Positions 1-9,115 of a stretch of DNA of 53,633 bases are shown piece by piece. The notes beneath the pieces are model-generated. The model searched no databases. It was not told the origin of the DNA and saw nothing but the letters and a program-made list of their open reading frames with translations. The stretch covers positions 1 to 53,633 of the forward strand of contig CAMLGC010000014.1 of the NCBI GenBank assembly GCA_946479505.1, in the 5' to 3' direction. A program made the translations under genes and the position numbers. How positions within the stretch are numbered: the stretch's first letter is position 1; each line of letters starts with the position of its first letter. This DNA is from an uncultured Sphingomonadaceae bacterium. Its GTDB lineage: Bacteria; Pseudomonadota; Alphaproteobacteria; Sphingomonadales; Sphingomonadaceae.

Positions 1-411
1 GAGGGCGATCCGGCGCTGATCGCCAACGCGACGCAGGAGATCATCCGCTGGCAGACCCCGCTCGCGCACATGCGCCGCACCGCGACGCAGGATTACGAGC
101 TGGAAGGCCACACGATCCGCGAGGGCGATAAGCTCGCGCTCTGGTACATCTCGGCCAATCGCGACGAGAGCGTGTTCGAGGATGCCGACCGGATCATCGT
201 CGATCGTCCCAACGCGCGGCGGCACCTGGCGTTCGGGCACGGCATCCACCGCTGCGTCGGCGCGCGGCTGGCCGAGCTCCAGATCTCGACCCTGATGGAG
301 GAAATGGCCAAGCGCCGGATGCGGGTGAACGTCGTTGGCGAACCGACGCGGGTGTCGGCGTGCTTCGTCCATGGCTACCGCAAGCTGCCGGTAGAGATCA
401 GCAGATACTAA
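1..411 (+). CDS. Cytochrome P450, C-terminal part (cut by left edge)
   Basis: The frame is open from base 1, so the gene starts outside the window and only about 136 C-terminal residues are present. Two P450 hallmarks are visible. The K-helix ExxR occurs as EIIRW in the first codons, followed by the typical TPLAHMRRTA stretch. The haem-binding loop is FGHGIHRCVGARLAE, whose Cys is the axial thiolate ligand. P450s are haem monooxygenases that use O2 and electrons from a ferredoxin or reductase. The substrate cannot be inferred, because the substrate-recognition regions are mostly missing. No ferredoxin gene follows; a hairpin repeat lies just behind the stop. Confidence 0.93.
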   Translation, partial: EGDPALIANATQEIIRWQTPLAHMRRTATQDYELEGHTIREGDKLALWYISANRDESVFEDADRIIVDRPNARRHLAFGHGIHRCVGARLAELQISTLMEEMAKRRMRVNVVGEPTRVSACFVHGYRKLPVEISRY

Positions 412-417
412 CCGCCA

Positions 418-439
418 TGCCGGACGTGTTCCGGCATCC
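418..439. repeat. 22-bp hairpin repeat, copy 1
   Basis: The sequence begins TGCCGGACGTGTTCCGGCAT and folds as TGCCGGA/TCCGGCA with a short loop. The same 22 bases recur at 29808-29829. It lies 7 bp behind the P450 stop codon, so it may act as a terminator or be a dispersed REP-like element. No T-run follows. Confidence 0.6.
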
Positions 440-479
440 ACCTTTCAACGATCGACGACAGGTGCATGTGGAGGAGTGG

Positions 480-500
480 ACCCCGGAACGAGTCCGGGGT
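480..500. repeat. Intergenic hairpin (REP-like)
   Basis: ACCCCGGA / TCCGGGGT is a perfect 8-bp inverted repeat around ACGAG. It lies between the P450 and msrB genes. The wording resembles the 'gaccccggaa..tccggggtgacg' elements common between sphingomonad genes. It could terminate the upstream gene. Confidence 0.5.
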
Positions 501-571
501 GACGGGTGGGGCATCCTGAAATCGCCCGCACGCGTACCTATATCGGATGCAGACGCAAACGAGAGGAACCC

Positions 572-1060
572 ATGCACGACCGCCGCACCTTCCTGACCAT
601 GACCGGCCTCGGCGCGCTCGGCGCCGCGCTCGCCTCGTGCGGGGACGGGGCTCAGGCCGCCGAGCGTTTCCCCGTCACCAGAACCGACGCCCAATGGAAG
701 AAGCAGCTCGGCGACCGGGCCTATGCGGTGCTGCGCCACGAAGCCACCGAGCGGCCCTTTTCGAGCCCGCTCGACGACGAGCACCGCGCCGGCATCTTCG
801 CCTGCAAGGGCTGCGACAACGCGCTCTATTCGTCGAAGACCAAGTTCGACAGCGGCACCGGCTGGCCGAGCTTCTGGGCGCCGCTATCCCATGCGATCGG
901 CACGAGCACCGATCACAAGATGCTGATGGCGCGCACCGAGGTCCATTGCGCGCGCTGCGGCGGGCATCTGGGGCACGTCTTCAACGACGGGCCCGAGCCG
1001 ACCGGCAAGCGCTATTGCATGAACGGCGTGGCGATGGTGTTCCACCCGGCCAAGGCGTAG
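572..1060 (+). CDS. msrB: Peptide-methionine (R)-S-oxide reductase MsrB, Tat/lipoprotein form
   Basis: A 162-residue protein that reduces methionine-R-sulfoxide in damaged proteins. The Zn-binding cysteines are C78/C81 (CKGC) and C126/C129 (CARC). The SGTGWPSFW motif is at about 94-102, and the catalytic Cys149 lies in RYCMN. The ATG at 572 follows GAGAGGAAC. An upstream in-frame ATG at 506 would place the repeat-rich leader in the protein and spoil the signal peptide, so it was not used. The N-terminus starts MHDRRTFLTMTGLGALG and ends in a lipobox-like LASC (Cys23). This points to Tat export and possibly lipid anchoring, whereas most MsrB proteins are cytoplasmic. It probably repairs envelope proteins. 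Its reductant is unknown here. Confidence 0.93.
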   Translation: MHDRRTFLTMTGLGALGAALASCGDGAQAAERFPVTRTDAQWKKQLGDRAYAVLRHEATERPFSSPLDDEHRAGIFACKGCDNALYSSKTKFDSGTGWPSFWAPLSHAIGTSTDHKMLMARTEVHCARCGGHLGHVFNDGPEPTGKRYCMNGVAMVFHPAKA

Positions 1061-1116
1061 AACCGCCCGTCACTTGCGCGGGCCACAGGCCCCGCGGCAA
1101 TCCAGGGCAGGAGCGC

Positions 1117-1150
1117 CTCCGGATTGCTTCGCTCCGCTCGCAAGGACGAA
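1117..1150. repeat. REP-like intergenic fragment
   Basis: The stretch GGATTGCTTCGCTCCGCTCG and following bases, between msrB and the convergent CHAP gene, matches by eye the 'attgcttcgct-ccgctcgcaatgacga' elements often seen between alphaproteobacterial genes. The family name is from memory. No second copy was noticed in the window. Confidence 0.35.
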
Positions 1151-1154
1151 GGAT

Positions 1155-1706
1155 TCAGAACTTCTGGACCGCCGCCAGCGCGACCATGTTCGCCGCGCGC
1201 GCTTTCGAGCCCGCGATCACCACCGGTGCATCGAGCGTGTCATCATCCGCGGGCGCGCCGGCGTAGATGAAGCCCTTGGTCGGATAGACGGTGGTGCCGA
1301 GATCGCCGATCGGGCCGTACCAGACCTTGACCTCGCTCCAGTCGTTGTTCGGGGACACGTCGACCGCGCGGACGCCGGTCTCGACGCGGCCGGGGCGCGA
1401 CCAGTTGGCGTGGGTGAGCCGGATCTCGCGATCGCTCACCACCTCGGAAACCATCGCGACATGGCCTAGCCGCATCTTGCCGTGGGATGCGAAGGCAAGC
1501 ACCGCGCCTTCCCTGGGCTCATGGCCACGCTCGTAGCGGCCCTTGGCCTGGCTCCACCAGGTGTTGGCGTTGCCGTGAATGTTGATTCCGGAAATCTTGC
1601 GCGCATAGGGCACGCATTGCCAGAAGTGTGCGAAGGCGGGCGTCGCCGTCATCAGGCTGCACGCTGCTACCAGCGCAAATCGCGCTGCAAACCCACGAAA
1701 ATTCAT
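1155..1706 (-). CDS. CHAP-domain protein (NlpC/P60-like amidase), exported
   Basis: 183 residues from the ATG at 1706. An in-frame ATG at 1730 adds eight residues (MNRGPGGR) ahead of the signal peptide. Residues 1-26 form a Sec signal peptide ending ATPAFA. The CHAP core follows: Cys31 in WQCVPYAR, His82 in LGHVAMV and Asn101 in THANWS give the Cys-His-Asn triad of this fold. CHAP proteins cut peptidoglycan peptides or amide bonds. The small size and lack of a cell-wall binding domain suggest a secreted amidase or an effector-like enzyme rather than a large autolysin. It is monocistronic, convergent with msrB and divergent from nothing close by. Confidence 0.85.
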   Translation of the reverse strand: MNFRGFAARFALVAACSLMTATPAFAHFWQCVPYARKISGINIHGNANTWWSQAKGRYERGHEPREGAVLAFASHGKMRLGHVAMVSEVVSDREIRLTHANWSRPGRVETGVRAVDVSPNNDWSEVKVWYGPIGDLGTTVYPTKGFIYAGAPADDDTLDAPVVIAGSKARAANMVALAAVQKF

Positions 1707-1842
1707 GCGACCCCCCGGTCCCCGGTTCATCTTGCGCAGCCTGCTAAGCAGGTCGCGAGCGCGACGAAAACCCCTGCTTTAAGTTAGTGGGAACCTTTTC
1801 CGACGAAACGTGTTGCGGCGCCGGTGACCGGAGGTTCAAACC

Positions 1843-3771
1843 TTATTTAGTTGCTTCGGCGTCGTCCCATCCCACGATCTTGTCGACCGTTCCGACCGTC
1901 AGCGGGTGGTAGCCGGGCCGCGCTTCGGCGTAGATTCGCTTCGCCAATACCGGGCCCCAGCCCTCCTGCTTCATCAGCTCGGCGAAGAGCGGCGCGACGA
2001 ACTTGCGACGACCCTGGCTCGTGAGGAACTGCTCGGCCGAGCCTTCCGCGGGCGCATAATGATTGGCGATCGCGAGCTCGAGCCACGCAAAGCGGATTTC
2101 GCTGTTGCCCGTGCTCGACCAGTGAAACGCCTCGTCGAGCGCGGCGAGCCTGTCGTTGCCGATATCGCGCGGAAGCTGGTTGATGAAGCGCAGGATTTCC
2201 TGCGTCGAGACATTGCGCGGCGCGAGGCCGACGTCGCCCGTCCGCGCGAACGCCGCCGCGGCCTTGTCGATCGGCACGAATGCGTCGGAGGTCACATGGA
2301 CGGCGTTCGCCGGCAGGCCGGGCTCGTACACCCATTGGTGCAGGCCAATCTCCCTGGCCATCGCGGGATCGGTGATGAGGTGGGCGGTGAGATCCTCGAG
2401 GAAACCCGCGCTCGTCTGCGGTTCGAAGGCGTGGCGGCCGAAATAGGCCTCGAGATACGCATCCCACTTCTCGCGCCCGACCGCCTTTTCGATCGTGCGC
2501 AGGAAGGTAGAGCCCTTGTCGTAGGCGATCAGCCCCATCACCGTGTCGGGATCGACGTCGGACGTCAGATCGAGGTGAAGCTGCGTCATCGGCGAATCGG
2601 ACCCGCCGGCTTCCTCGATCGCCTGTTGGAGCTCGGTCCACAGCAGGTCGGCCTCCATCGCGGCGCGCTGCGGCCCATAGACCTTCTCGATGATCCGGTT
2701 CTCGGCATAGGTGGTGAAGCCCTCGTTGAGCCAGAAATCGGCCCAGGTGGCGTTGGTCACCAGATTGCCCGACCAGCTATGCGCGAGCTCGTGCGCGATC
2801 ACGCTCACCAGGCTCTTGTCGCCCGCGACGATCGTCGGCGTCGCGAAGGTGAGCGTCGGGTTCTCCATGCCGCCATAGGGGAAGCTCGGCGGCAGCACGA
2901 GCACGTCGTAGCGGCCCCAGCGGTAGGGGCCGTAGAGCTCCTCGGCGGCGTCCATGAACTTGCCGAGATCGGCGAACTCTGCCGCGGCCTTCTCGACCAT
3001 CGCCGGCTCCGACCACACGCCCATCTTGTCGCCGATCGCCTTGAAGCGCAGGTCGCCGATCGCGAGCGCGATCAGATAGGGCGCGACCGGCTTGTCCATC
3101 TCGAAGGTGAAGGCGCGGCGATTGCCCGGTGCGATCTCGCCCAGCGTCGATTGCGTCGCACCGCTCATCACCGCCGTCAGCCCCTCGGGTACGGTGATCC
3201 GCGCTTCCCAGGTCTGGCGGATGCCGGGCGAATCCTGCGTCGGAATCCACGTCCGGTTGAGGATCGCCTCGCCTTGCGTGAACAGATACGGCTTCTTCTT
3301 GCCGAGCGTCTGCTCGGGCGCGAGCCATTGCAGCGCCTTGGCATCGGGCGCGCTTTCGTAGGTGATCGCGATTCGCCGGGCGCCGTTCAATTGCACCGTC
3401 AGCGGCGCACCGTGGACGGGGTCGTTCTTGCCGACCGTGTAGGGCAGCGCGGTTCCCTTCGCGTCGGTGATCGATTTGAGCACGAGGCCGTTGTCGTCGA
3501 GCACGATCTTCTGCGCGTCGTTTCCCGCGGCGATGTCGAGCGTGGCGGTGCCGGCGAGCACGTGCCGATCGAAATCGGCGGCGAGGTCGAGCGCGACATG
3601 CGTCACCCGCGCTTCGAGCGGGTTGGCATAGCTGTTGACGTCCTTCGCCTCGGGCGTGGTGAGGATCTGCGGCACCGGCGCGTCTCCTGGCGTCTGCGTC
3701 GCGGCGTCGTCGGAGGCATGACAGGCTGCGAGCAGGGCGGCGGCGAGGAAGGCGAGGGAACGCAGGCGCAT
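1843..3771 (-). CDS. M1 family metallopeptidase (aminopeptidase), lipoprotein
   Basis: 642 residues from the ATG at 3771, chosen because MRLRSLAFLAAALLAAC is a lipoprotein signal peptide (lipid Cys17) preceded by AGGAT. The longer frame up to 3837 has no such logic. The exopeptidase motif GGMEN is at about 300-304. The zinc site is HELAH at 327-331 with Glu350 in WLNEGF. A C-terminal helical region of the leukotriene-A4-hydrolase type follows. The enzyme removes N-terminal residues from peptides in the envelope. It is divergent from the DUF2231/PQQ operon across about 150 bp that should hold both promoters. Confidence 0.94.
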   Translation of the reverse strand: MRLRSLAFLAAALLAACHASDDAATQTPGDAPVPQILTTPEAKDVNSYANPLEARVTHVALDLAADFDRHVLAGTATLDIAAGNDAQKIVLDDNGLVLKSITDAKGTALPYTVGKNDPVHGAPLTVQLNGARRIAITYESAPDAKALQWLAPEQTLGKKKPYLFTQGEAILNRTWIPTQDSPGIRQTWEARITVPEGLTAVMSGATQSTLGEIAPGNRRAFTFEMDKPVAPYLIALAIGDLRFKAIGDKMGVWSEPAMVEKAAAEFADLGKFMDAAEELYGPYRWGRYDVLVLPPSFPYGGMENPTLTFATPTIVAGDKSLVSVIAHELAHSWSGNLVTNATWADFWLNEGFTTYAENRIIEKVYGPQRAAMEADLLWTELQQAIEEAGGSDSPMTQLHLDLTSDVDPDTVMGLIAYDKGSTFLRTIEKAVGREKWDAYLEAYFGRHAFEPQTSAGFLEDLTAHLITDPAMAREIGLHQWVYEPGLPANAVHVTSDAFVPIDKAAAAFARTGDVGLAPRNVSTQEILRFINQLPRDIGNDRLAALDEAFHWSSTGNSEIRFAWLELAIANHYAPAEGSAEQFLTSQGRRKFVAPLFAELMKQEGWGPVLAKRIYAEARPGYHPLTVGTVDKIVGWDDAEATK

Positions 3772-3923
3772 GGGGATCCTGACACGGTTTCGAGAGCAAT
3801 CCCTCGCGAGCCTAGCCGCAACCGCGTGCGCAATCAAAGCGGGGGGAACCGTTACGCCCGCGCGTTCGTAGTCTCGGCACGGAATGTACCCGGCGTCGCA
3901 CCCCCCGCAACCGGAGGAACGCC

Positions 3924-4385
3924 TTGCCCCCCGACACCATTGCCGATCGCCCCCGCGCGTACGTCACCATCGCGCGCCACCCGATCCACAATCTGCTCGT
4001 GCCCGTGCCGATCGTCTGTTTCACCGGCGCCCTCGTCACCGATATCGTCTATTCGCAGACCGCCGACATGCAATGGACAAATTTTTCGGCATGGCTGCTG
4101 CTCGTCGGGATCGTGTTCGGGGTGCTCGCCGCGATTGCGGGGCTGATCGATTTCGCCACCAGCCGCGGCATCCGCCACCAGGGCCCGGCCTGGCCGCACG
4201 CGATCGGCAACGGAATCGTGCTCGTACTCGCCTTGTTCAACAACTTCGTCCACAGCCACGATGCGTGGACATCGGTGGTGCCGACCGGACTGATCCTGTC
4301 GGCGATCACCGTCGCGGTGATGATCGTCACCGCGGCGCTCGGGCTCGTGATCGCCGGCCGCGAGCGGGTGGAGGGCGTACGATGA
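3924..4385 (+). CDS. DUF2231 membrane protein
   Basis: 153 residues with four hydrophobic segments at about 24-44, 56-77, 91-106 and 118-143. The DUF2231 hallmark 'RHPIHNLLVPVPI' is near residue 18, and DFATSRG is in the middle loop. The start is a TTG at 3924, decided by a strong CCGGAGGAAC six bases upstream; no ATG is placed as well. The function of the family is not firmly known. The last codons overlap the next gene in ATGA, so it is probably translationally coupled to the PQQ-type dehydrogenase. It could anchor or supply electrons to that partner, but this is inference. Confidence 0.87.
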   Translation: MPPDTIADRPRAYVTIARHPIHNLLVPVPIVCFTGALVTDIVYSQTADMQWTNFSAWLLLVGIVFGVLAAIAGLIDFATSRGIRHQGPAWPHAIGNGIVLVLALFNNFVHSHDAWTSVVPTGLILSAITVAVMIVTAALGLVIAGRERVEGVR

Positions 4386-5695
4386 CCCGCGCTCCGCTCC
4401 TCGCCGCCGCCGCCGCGGCGCTCGCGCTTTCCGCGTGCAACGGCAACGAATCGTTCGACCGGAGCACGCAGATCGGCCCCGATCCCGCGCTTCCCGAAGC
4501 CGAGCAATATCTCCTCCCGCCGATGCACGTCGCCGAGGCGGTCGGCTGGCAGAAGGGCGAGACCCCCACCGTCGCCAAGGGACTGGCGATCCAGGCGATC
4601 GCGACCGGCCTGAAGCACCCGCGCGAGCTTGCCGTACTCCCCAATGGCGACATCCTCGTCGTCGAGACCAACGGCCCCGGCACCGAGCCGATCGAGCGCC
4701 CCAAGGACCTCATCATGGGCTGGGTGCAGAGCTTCGCCGGCGGGGGCGCGAAGGGCGGCAACCGCCTCACGATCCTGCGCGACACCGACGGCGACGGCAT
4801 GCCCGACCAGCACGGCGTCTTCCTCGACGGCCTCAATTCACCGTTCGGCGTCGTGCTGGTCGGCAGCAATCTCTACGTCGCCAATACCGACGCGATCGTG
4901 CGCTATCCGTACACGCCTGGCCAGGTGAAGATCACTGCGCCCGGCACCAAGCTCACCGATCTGCCCGGCGGGCCGATCGACCATCACTGGACCAAGAGCC
5001 TGACCGCGAGCCCCGACGGCAACCGGCTCTATGTCGGCGTCGGATCGAACAGCAACATCACCGAAAACGGGATGGACGCCGAGCGCGGACGCGCGGCGAT
5101 CTGGGAGGTCGACCGCACGACCGGCGCGCACCGAATCTTCGCGAGCGGGCTGCGCAATCCCAACGGCCTCAATTTCTATCCGGGCACCAACACGTTGTGG
5201 ACCGTCGTCAACGAGCGGGACGAGATCGGGCCCAACCTCGTTCCCGACTATCTCACCTCGGTGAAGCCTGGCGCCTTCTACGGCTGGCCGTGGAGCTATT
5301 GGGGCCAGCATGTCGATCCGCGCGTGCGCCCGCAGCGGCCCGACATGGTCGCGAAGGCGATTGCGCCCGATTATTCGCTCAGCAGCCACGTCGCGCCGTT
5401 GGGGCTCGCTTTCTATACGGGCGGCGGCAGTCTGCCGCCGGTGTTCGCGGGCGGCGCCTTCATCGGCGAGCATGGAAGCTGGGACCGCTATCGCTTCAAC
5501 GGCTACCGCGTCAGCTTCGTCCCCTTCGCCAACGGGCGGCCGAGCGGGAAGGCGCACATCATCGTCAACGGCTTCCTCAACGACGATGGCGAGGCGCGCG
5601 GCCGCCCGGTCGGGGTCGCGATCGACAAGACCGGCGCGCTGCTGATCGCGGACGATCTGGGCAACACCGTGTGGCGGGTGACGCGAGCGCGGTAA
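4382..5695 (+). CDS. PQQ-dependent sugar dehydrogenase (sorbosone dehydrogenase-like), lipoprotein
   Basis: 437 residues. The ATG at 4382 overlaps the preceding TGA (ATGA). The N-terminus MTRAPLLAAAAAALALSAC is a lipoprotein signal with the lipid Cys at 19. The rest is a six-bladed beta-propeller of the L-sorbosone / soluble glucose dehydrogenase superfamily. Recognisable blade pieces are LKHPRELAVLPNGDILVVET, GSNSNITENG and FASGLRNPNGL. Members oxidise aldoses or related compounds with PQQ in the periplasm, but many have unproven substrates. A second possibility is a PQQ-independent NHL-like propeller. It is coupled to a DUF2231 membrane protein. Confidence 0.87.
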   Translation: MTRAPLLAAAAAALALSACNGNESFDRSTQIGPDPALPEAEQYLLPPMHVAEAVGWQKGETPTVAKGLAIQAIATGLKHPRELAVLPNGDILVVETNGPGTEPIERPKDLIMGWVQSFAGGGAKGGNRLTILRDTDGDGMPDQHGVFLDGLNSPFGVVLVGSNLYVANTDAIVRYPYTPGQVKITAPGTKLTDLPGGPIDHHWTKSLTASPDGNRLYVGVGSNSNITENGMDAERGRAAIWEVDRTTGAHRIFASGLRNPNGLNFYPGTNTLWTVVNERDEIGPNLVPDYLTSVKPGAFYGWPWSYWGQHVDPRVRPQRPDMVAKAIAPDYSLSSHVAPLGLAFYTGGGSLPPVFAGGAFIGEHGSWDRYRFNGYRVSFVPFANGRPSGKAHIIVNGFLNDDGEARGRPVGVAIDKTGALLIADDLGNTVWRVTRAR

Positions 5696-5717
5696 TCCCC
5701 GGCTCCGAGAGAGGCGT

Positions 5718-7574
5718 CTATTTTCCCAGCCAAGCCTCTCGGAACGCCTGCTGCTCCGTCGTCAGCGGCGTGCCGATCGCTTCGTTGCGCACGATCTCGA
5801 GCGTCGGATCGGCCGCGACCGCGACGGTGGCCGTGTGCTCGCCGGCGCGGTTCTTGAAGACGATCGGCACCGCCTCTCCGGGCTTGTGTGCGCCGAGCGC
5901 CGTCTTCCAGTCCTCCTGGCTTGTCACGGATGCTCCGCCAAGGCTGACGATCGTGTCGCCGCGATCGAGCCCGGCCTTGTAGAGCGGCGTTTCGGGTCCC
6001 GGAATCCCGGCGAGCGTCAGCTTTCCGTCCTCGCCCTCGAACCGCACCGCGCCCAGCCATGGTTTGGCCGCGTCTGCCGCCCGCAGCGTCAGCCCCGCGG
6101 GCGCGAGCAGCGGCCCGAAATCGGGAAGCCCGCTCGCGCGCACGCTGTTCGCGAAGAAGCGCTGGGCGAAGGCGGGATCCTTGGTAAGCTCGGCGAGCCC
6201 CGCCTCCAGGTCGGCGGGCGTGTACGGCTTGGCGGGCGCGTAATCCGCCTGCGCCTTGCCGTTGCGCGCCCACATGTGGCGCATATACGCATCGAGGCTC
6301 GAGCCGTAGCGCTCGCGCAGCGTCAGATCGAGCGCGAGTCCGACGATCGCGCCATAGGGGTAGTAGGAGGTGAAGACGTTGCCGTTGACCGGATCGATCG
6401 CGGTCGCGGCGTCGACGAAGGGCGCGCGCAGGCTCATCTCCTGCGGCGATCCGTAATGCCGCCCCGGCGCATTGACGATGTAGCTCAGCGTGCCGCCGAG
6501 CACCTTCAGATACTCGTCCATGCTGCCCACGCCCGCGCGGCGGATCATCAGCGGCCCGTAATATTGGGTGAAGCCTTCGGCGAACCACAAAGACGGCGTC
6601 GCGTTGGCGCGGGTGAAGTCGAACGGCTCGATCCCGTCGGGGCGCAGCCGCTCGACGTTCCAGGCATGGGTGAATTCGTGGGATAGCGTGTCGATCTGCG
6701 CAAAGTCCGCCGCCTTCAGCGAGCGCGGTTGGCTGATCATCGTCGAGTTGCGATGCTCCATGCCGTCGCCGCTGATCTGGGGCATATAGTCGGCGATGAA
6801 GGTGTAGGTGCCGAAATCGAGAGGAGGCGGCCCGCCGAACAATGCGAAATGCTGCGCAATCACCTTCTTCGTCATCTCGGCGAAGCGATCGACGGCGGCG
6901 GCGTCGTCCTCGCTGTGGACGGCGAGGCGGATCGTGTAGTTGGTGCCCGGCACCGGCCAGGTGCGCATCGCGAAGTCCGAAATCTCGGTCGGGCTGTCCA
7001 TGAAATACTGCAAATTGGGCGCCCAGAAGGTGTCGGGCGTTCCTTGCGCGGGCGGAAGCTGGGTCGCGATCTTCCAGTCGGGATCGATCGGGTGGAAGGT
7101 CACGCGGATCGGCCGGTCGCCATAGCCGGTCGCCCACATGAAGGTCGCGGGCATGTTGAGGTGCGCGTGCGTCAGGTCGATCTGCGCATAGGTGCCGTCG
7201 CCGCGATCGCCGTAGAGCGTGTAGGTGAGCGTCACCGTGCCGTCGTGATTGGGCACCGTCCAGCTATACGGATCGTCGCGCGTGATCGACAGCGGCTTTC
7301 CCGCGCCATCGACCGCCGAGACCGAATAGACGTTCTTGGCGAACTCATGCAGCGCGTACCGTCCCGGCGACGACCGCGCCATGCGGAACTCGACCGGCCC
7401 GGGCTTCAGATCGCGATAGGTGACGCTGATCCGCGCCTCGTGATGGATCGCGTTGTCGAAGCGCACGTCGTAGGAGACGGGGGCGTTCGGACCGGGATCA
7501 TGCGCCTGCGGCTGCGCCTGTGCGGTGCCCGCCACCAGCGCGAGTGCCGTGGCTGTCAAAAGATGCCGGTGCAT
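5718..7574 (-). CDS. M61 family metallopeptidase with PDZ domain
   Basis: 618 residues with a Sec signal peptide at 1-20 (ending TAQA). An N-terminal beta domain is followed by a thermolysin-like domain with the zinc motif HEFTH at 299-303. The C-terminal part carries a PDZ domain (about 505-590), with the GLDRGDTIVSLGG signature. This is the glycyl aminopeptidase / M61 architecture, at the usual length. It probably acts in the periplasm on peptides. It stands alone: it is convergent with the PQQ dehydrogenase gene, with a 22-bp gap, and 80 bp downstream of the GPH transporter stop. Confidence 0.93.
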   Translation of the reverse strand: MHRHLLTATALALVAGTAQAQPQAHDPGPNAPVSYDVRFDNAIHHEARISVTYRDLKPGPVEFRMARSSPGRYALHEFAKNVYSVSAVDGAGKPLSITRDDPYSWTVPNHDGTVTLTYTLYGDRGDGTYAQIDLTHAHLNMPATFMWATGYGDRPIRVTFHPIDPDWKIATQLPPAQGTPDTFWAPNLQYFMDSPTEISDFAMRTWPVPGTNYTIRLAVHSEDDAAAVDRFAEMTKKVIAQHFALFGGPPPLDFGTYTFIADYMPQISGDGMEHRNSTMISQPRSLKAADFAQIDTLSHEFTHAWNVERLRPDGIEPFDFTRANATPSLWFAEGFTQYYGPLMIRRAGVGSMDEYLKVLGGTLSYIVNAPGRHYGSPQEMSLRAPFVDAATAIDPVNGNVFTSYYPYGAIVGLALDLTLRERYGSSLDAYMRHMWARNGKAQADYAPAKPYTPADLEAGLAELTKDPAFAQRFFANSVRASGLPDFGPLLAPAGLTLRAADAAKPWLGAVRFEGEDGKLTLAGIPGPETPLYKAGLDRGDTIVSLGGASVTSQEDWKTALGAHKPGEAVPIVFKNRAGEHTATVAVAADPTLEIVRNEAIGTPLTTEQQAFREAWLGK

Positions 7575-7654
7575 GCGTCCTCCCCGTATGTGCTCGTTTT
7601 CGAGCGTCGGTCATAGGCGAGGGGCTTGCTCAGGGTCCAGTGAGTCGGCGGACC

Positions 7655-9115
7655 TCACGACGCCGCGTGCGGCGCGCCGTCTTCTTCTGCGCCGGCCGCC
7701 ATTCGCGCGAGGCGGGCCTCGTGCTCGGCGCGGCCGAAGGGAAAGCGCGCGAACAGCGCTGCTGCGGTGAGCCCCAGCACCACATAGACACTCGCATAGA
7801 TCAGCGTCAGCCGGTCGATCGTCGGCACGGGCACCTGGCCCGGATGCGCCTCCTGCGGGAAGGCCGCGAGCGAGAGGATCAGCCCGGCGACGAAGATGCC
7901 GACCCCCGAGGTGCATTTCTGGACGAAGAACGAGCCCGCGAAGAACACGCCTTCCGAGCGGCGGCCGGTGCGCGCCTCCGATTCCTCGACCACGTCGGCC
8001 ATCATCGACGCGCCGAGGACGAACGACGAGACGCTGCACGAGGTGTGGAGCACGATCAGCCCGAACAGCACCGGCACCAGAACGGGCGATCCGACCTCGG
8101 GAAAGAGCCCTGCGAAGCGCAGCCAATAGGGCGCCGTCAGGAACACGACGTTGCCGAGCACCAGCCAGACCGCGGCCTTGGGCTTGCTCGTCCGCCGCCC
8201 GATCAGTGGGGCGATCACGAAGGCGCAGATCACGCCGGTGAACAGCGCGAACGGCAGCAGCGCGAAGGTCGTGCCCGAAAACTGCCAGACGAAGCTGTAG
8301 AGATAGTTGGAAAGCGCGTAGCCGACGCCCTGGTTGGTATAGACGCACACCCCGGCGAGGATCAGCACGAGGAAGGCGCGGTTCTTCATCGTCTGCGCGA
8401 GCTCGCGGAAATGCTCGCCGATCGACAGTTTGCCCTCGATCTTCGGCCGGGGCAGCCGCTCGACCTCGCGATGCGTTCCGAGCGCGGAAACGAGGATCGC
8501 GATCAGCATCAGCACCGCCGCGACGAGCGCCATTGCGTGATAGCCGCCGGCGCGCAGCAGGCCGTTCTGATAGCCGGGCCGCGGCGTCAGGAACACCTGA
8601 TAGGCGAGCAGCAGCATCGTCAGCCCGCCCGCCCAGCCGAGCAGGTATCGCCACGCGGTAATCCGCGTGCGCTCGTCGTAATCGGAGGTGAGTTCGGGGG
8701 TCAGCGCCTGCGAAGGCACTTCGTAGCAAGAGACCGCCGATCGCACGAGCACGGCGGTCGCGAACAGCCACACATAGGTCCAGCCCTCGGACAGTTCGGG
8801 CGGGTTCCACAGCAGCAGCCAGCCGATCGCGATCGGCAGCGCCGAGGCGTACATCCACGGATGCCGCCGGCCCCATTTGCTGCGGGTCCGGTCCGAAAGC
8901 GCCCCCACCGCCGGATCGACGAACGCGTCGAACACGAGCGCGAGCATGATGATGAAGCCGACCGTGCTCGGCGAGACGCCCACCACCTGATTGTAATAGA
9001 GCAGCAGGAAGGTGCCGAAGCCCGAATCCTTGATGCCATAAGCTGCGGCGCCGAAGGCGTAGGCGAAGGCGGTCGAGTTCGAAACGCGCCGATCGGGCGG
9101 AGTGGCTGCCGTCAC
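7655..9115 (-). CDS. MFS transporter, glycoside-pentoside-hexuronide (GPH) type
   Basis: 486 residues and about 12 membrane spans. The sequence has features of the melibiose-permease/GPH cation symporter group: YNQVVGVSPSTVGFI in an early loop, DPAVGALSDRTRSKWGRRHPW after TM2, and a central cytosolic loop. The start is GTG at 9115, inside the stop of the upstream SDR gene (GTGA), so it is translationally coupled. The substrate is likely a sugar, glycoside or related carbon compound carried with H+ or Na+. The partner SDR suggests import followed by oxidation, but the compound cannot be named. Confidence 0.88.
   Translation of the reverse strand: MTAATPPDRRVSNSTAFAYAFGAAAYGIKDSGFGTFLLLYYNQVVGVSPSTVGFIIMLALVFDAFVDPAVGALSDRTRSKWGRRHPWMYASALPIAIGWLLLWNPPELSEGWTYVWLFATAVLVRSAVSCYEVPSQALTPELTSDYDERTRITAWRYLLGWAGGLTMLLLAYQVFLTPRPGYQNGLLRAGGYHAMALVAAVLMLIAILVSALGTHREVERLPRPKIEGKLSIGEHFRELAQTMKNRAFLVLILAGVCVYTNQGVGYALSNYLYSFVWQFSGTTFALLPFALFTGVICAFVIAPLIGRRTSKPKAAVWLVLGNVVFLTAPYWLRFAGLFPEVGSPVLVPVLFGLIVLHTSCSVSSFVLGASMMADVVEESEARTGRRSEGVFFAGSFFVQKCTSGVGIFVAGLILSLAAFPQEAHPGQVPVPTIDRLTLIYASVYVVLGLTAAALFARFPFGRAEHEARLARMAAGAEEDGAPHAAS

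Noticed and set aside
1906..4146. A long plus-strand open frame (746 codons) opposite the M1 peptidase
   Set aside because: It lies antisense to a gene with complete catalytic motifs, and its product is Arg/Glu-rich with no domain, as expected for the complement of a high-GC gene.
5707..5746. Terminator between the PQQ dehydrogenase and the M61 gene
   Set aside because: CCGAGAG/CTCTCGG are separated by over 20 bases and overlap the M61 coding end; too weak to call.
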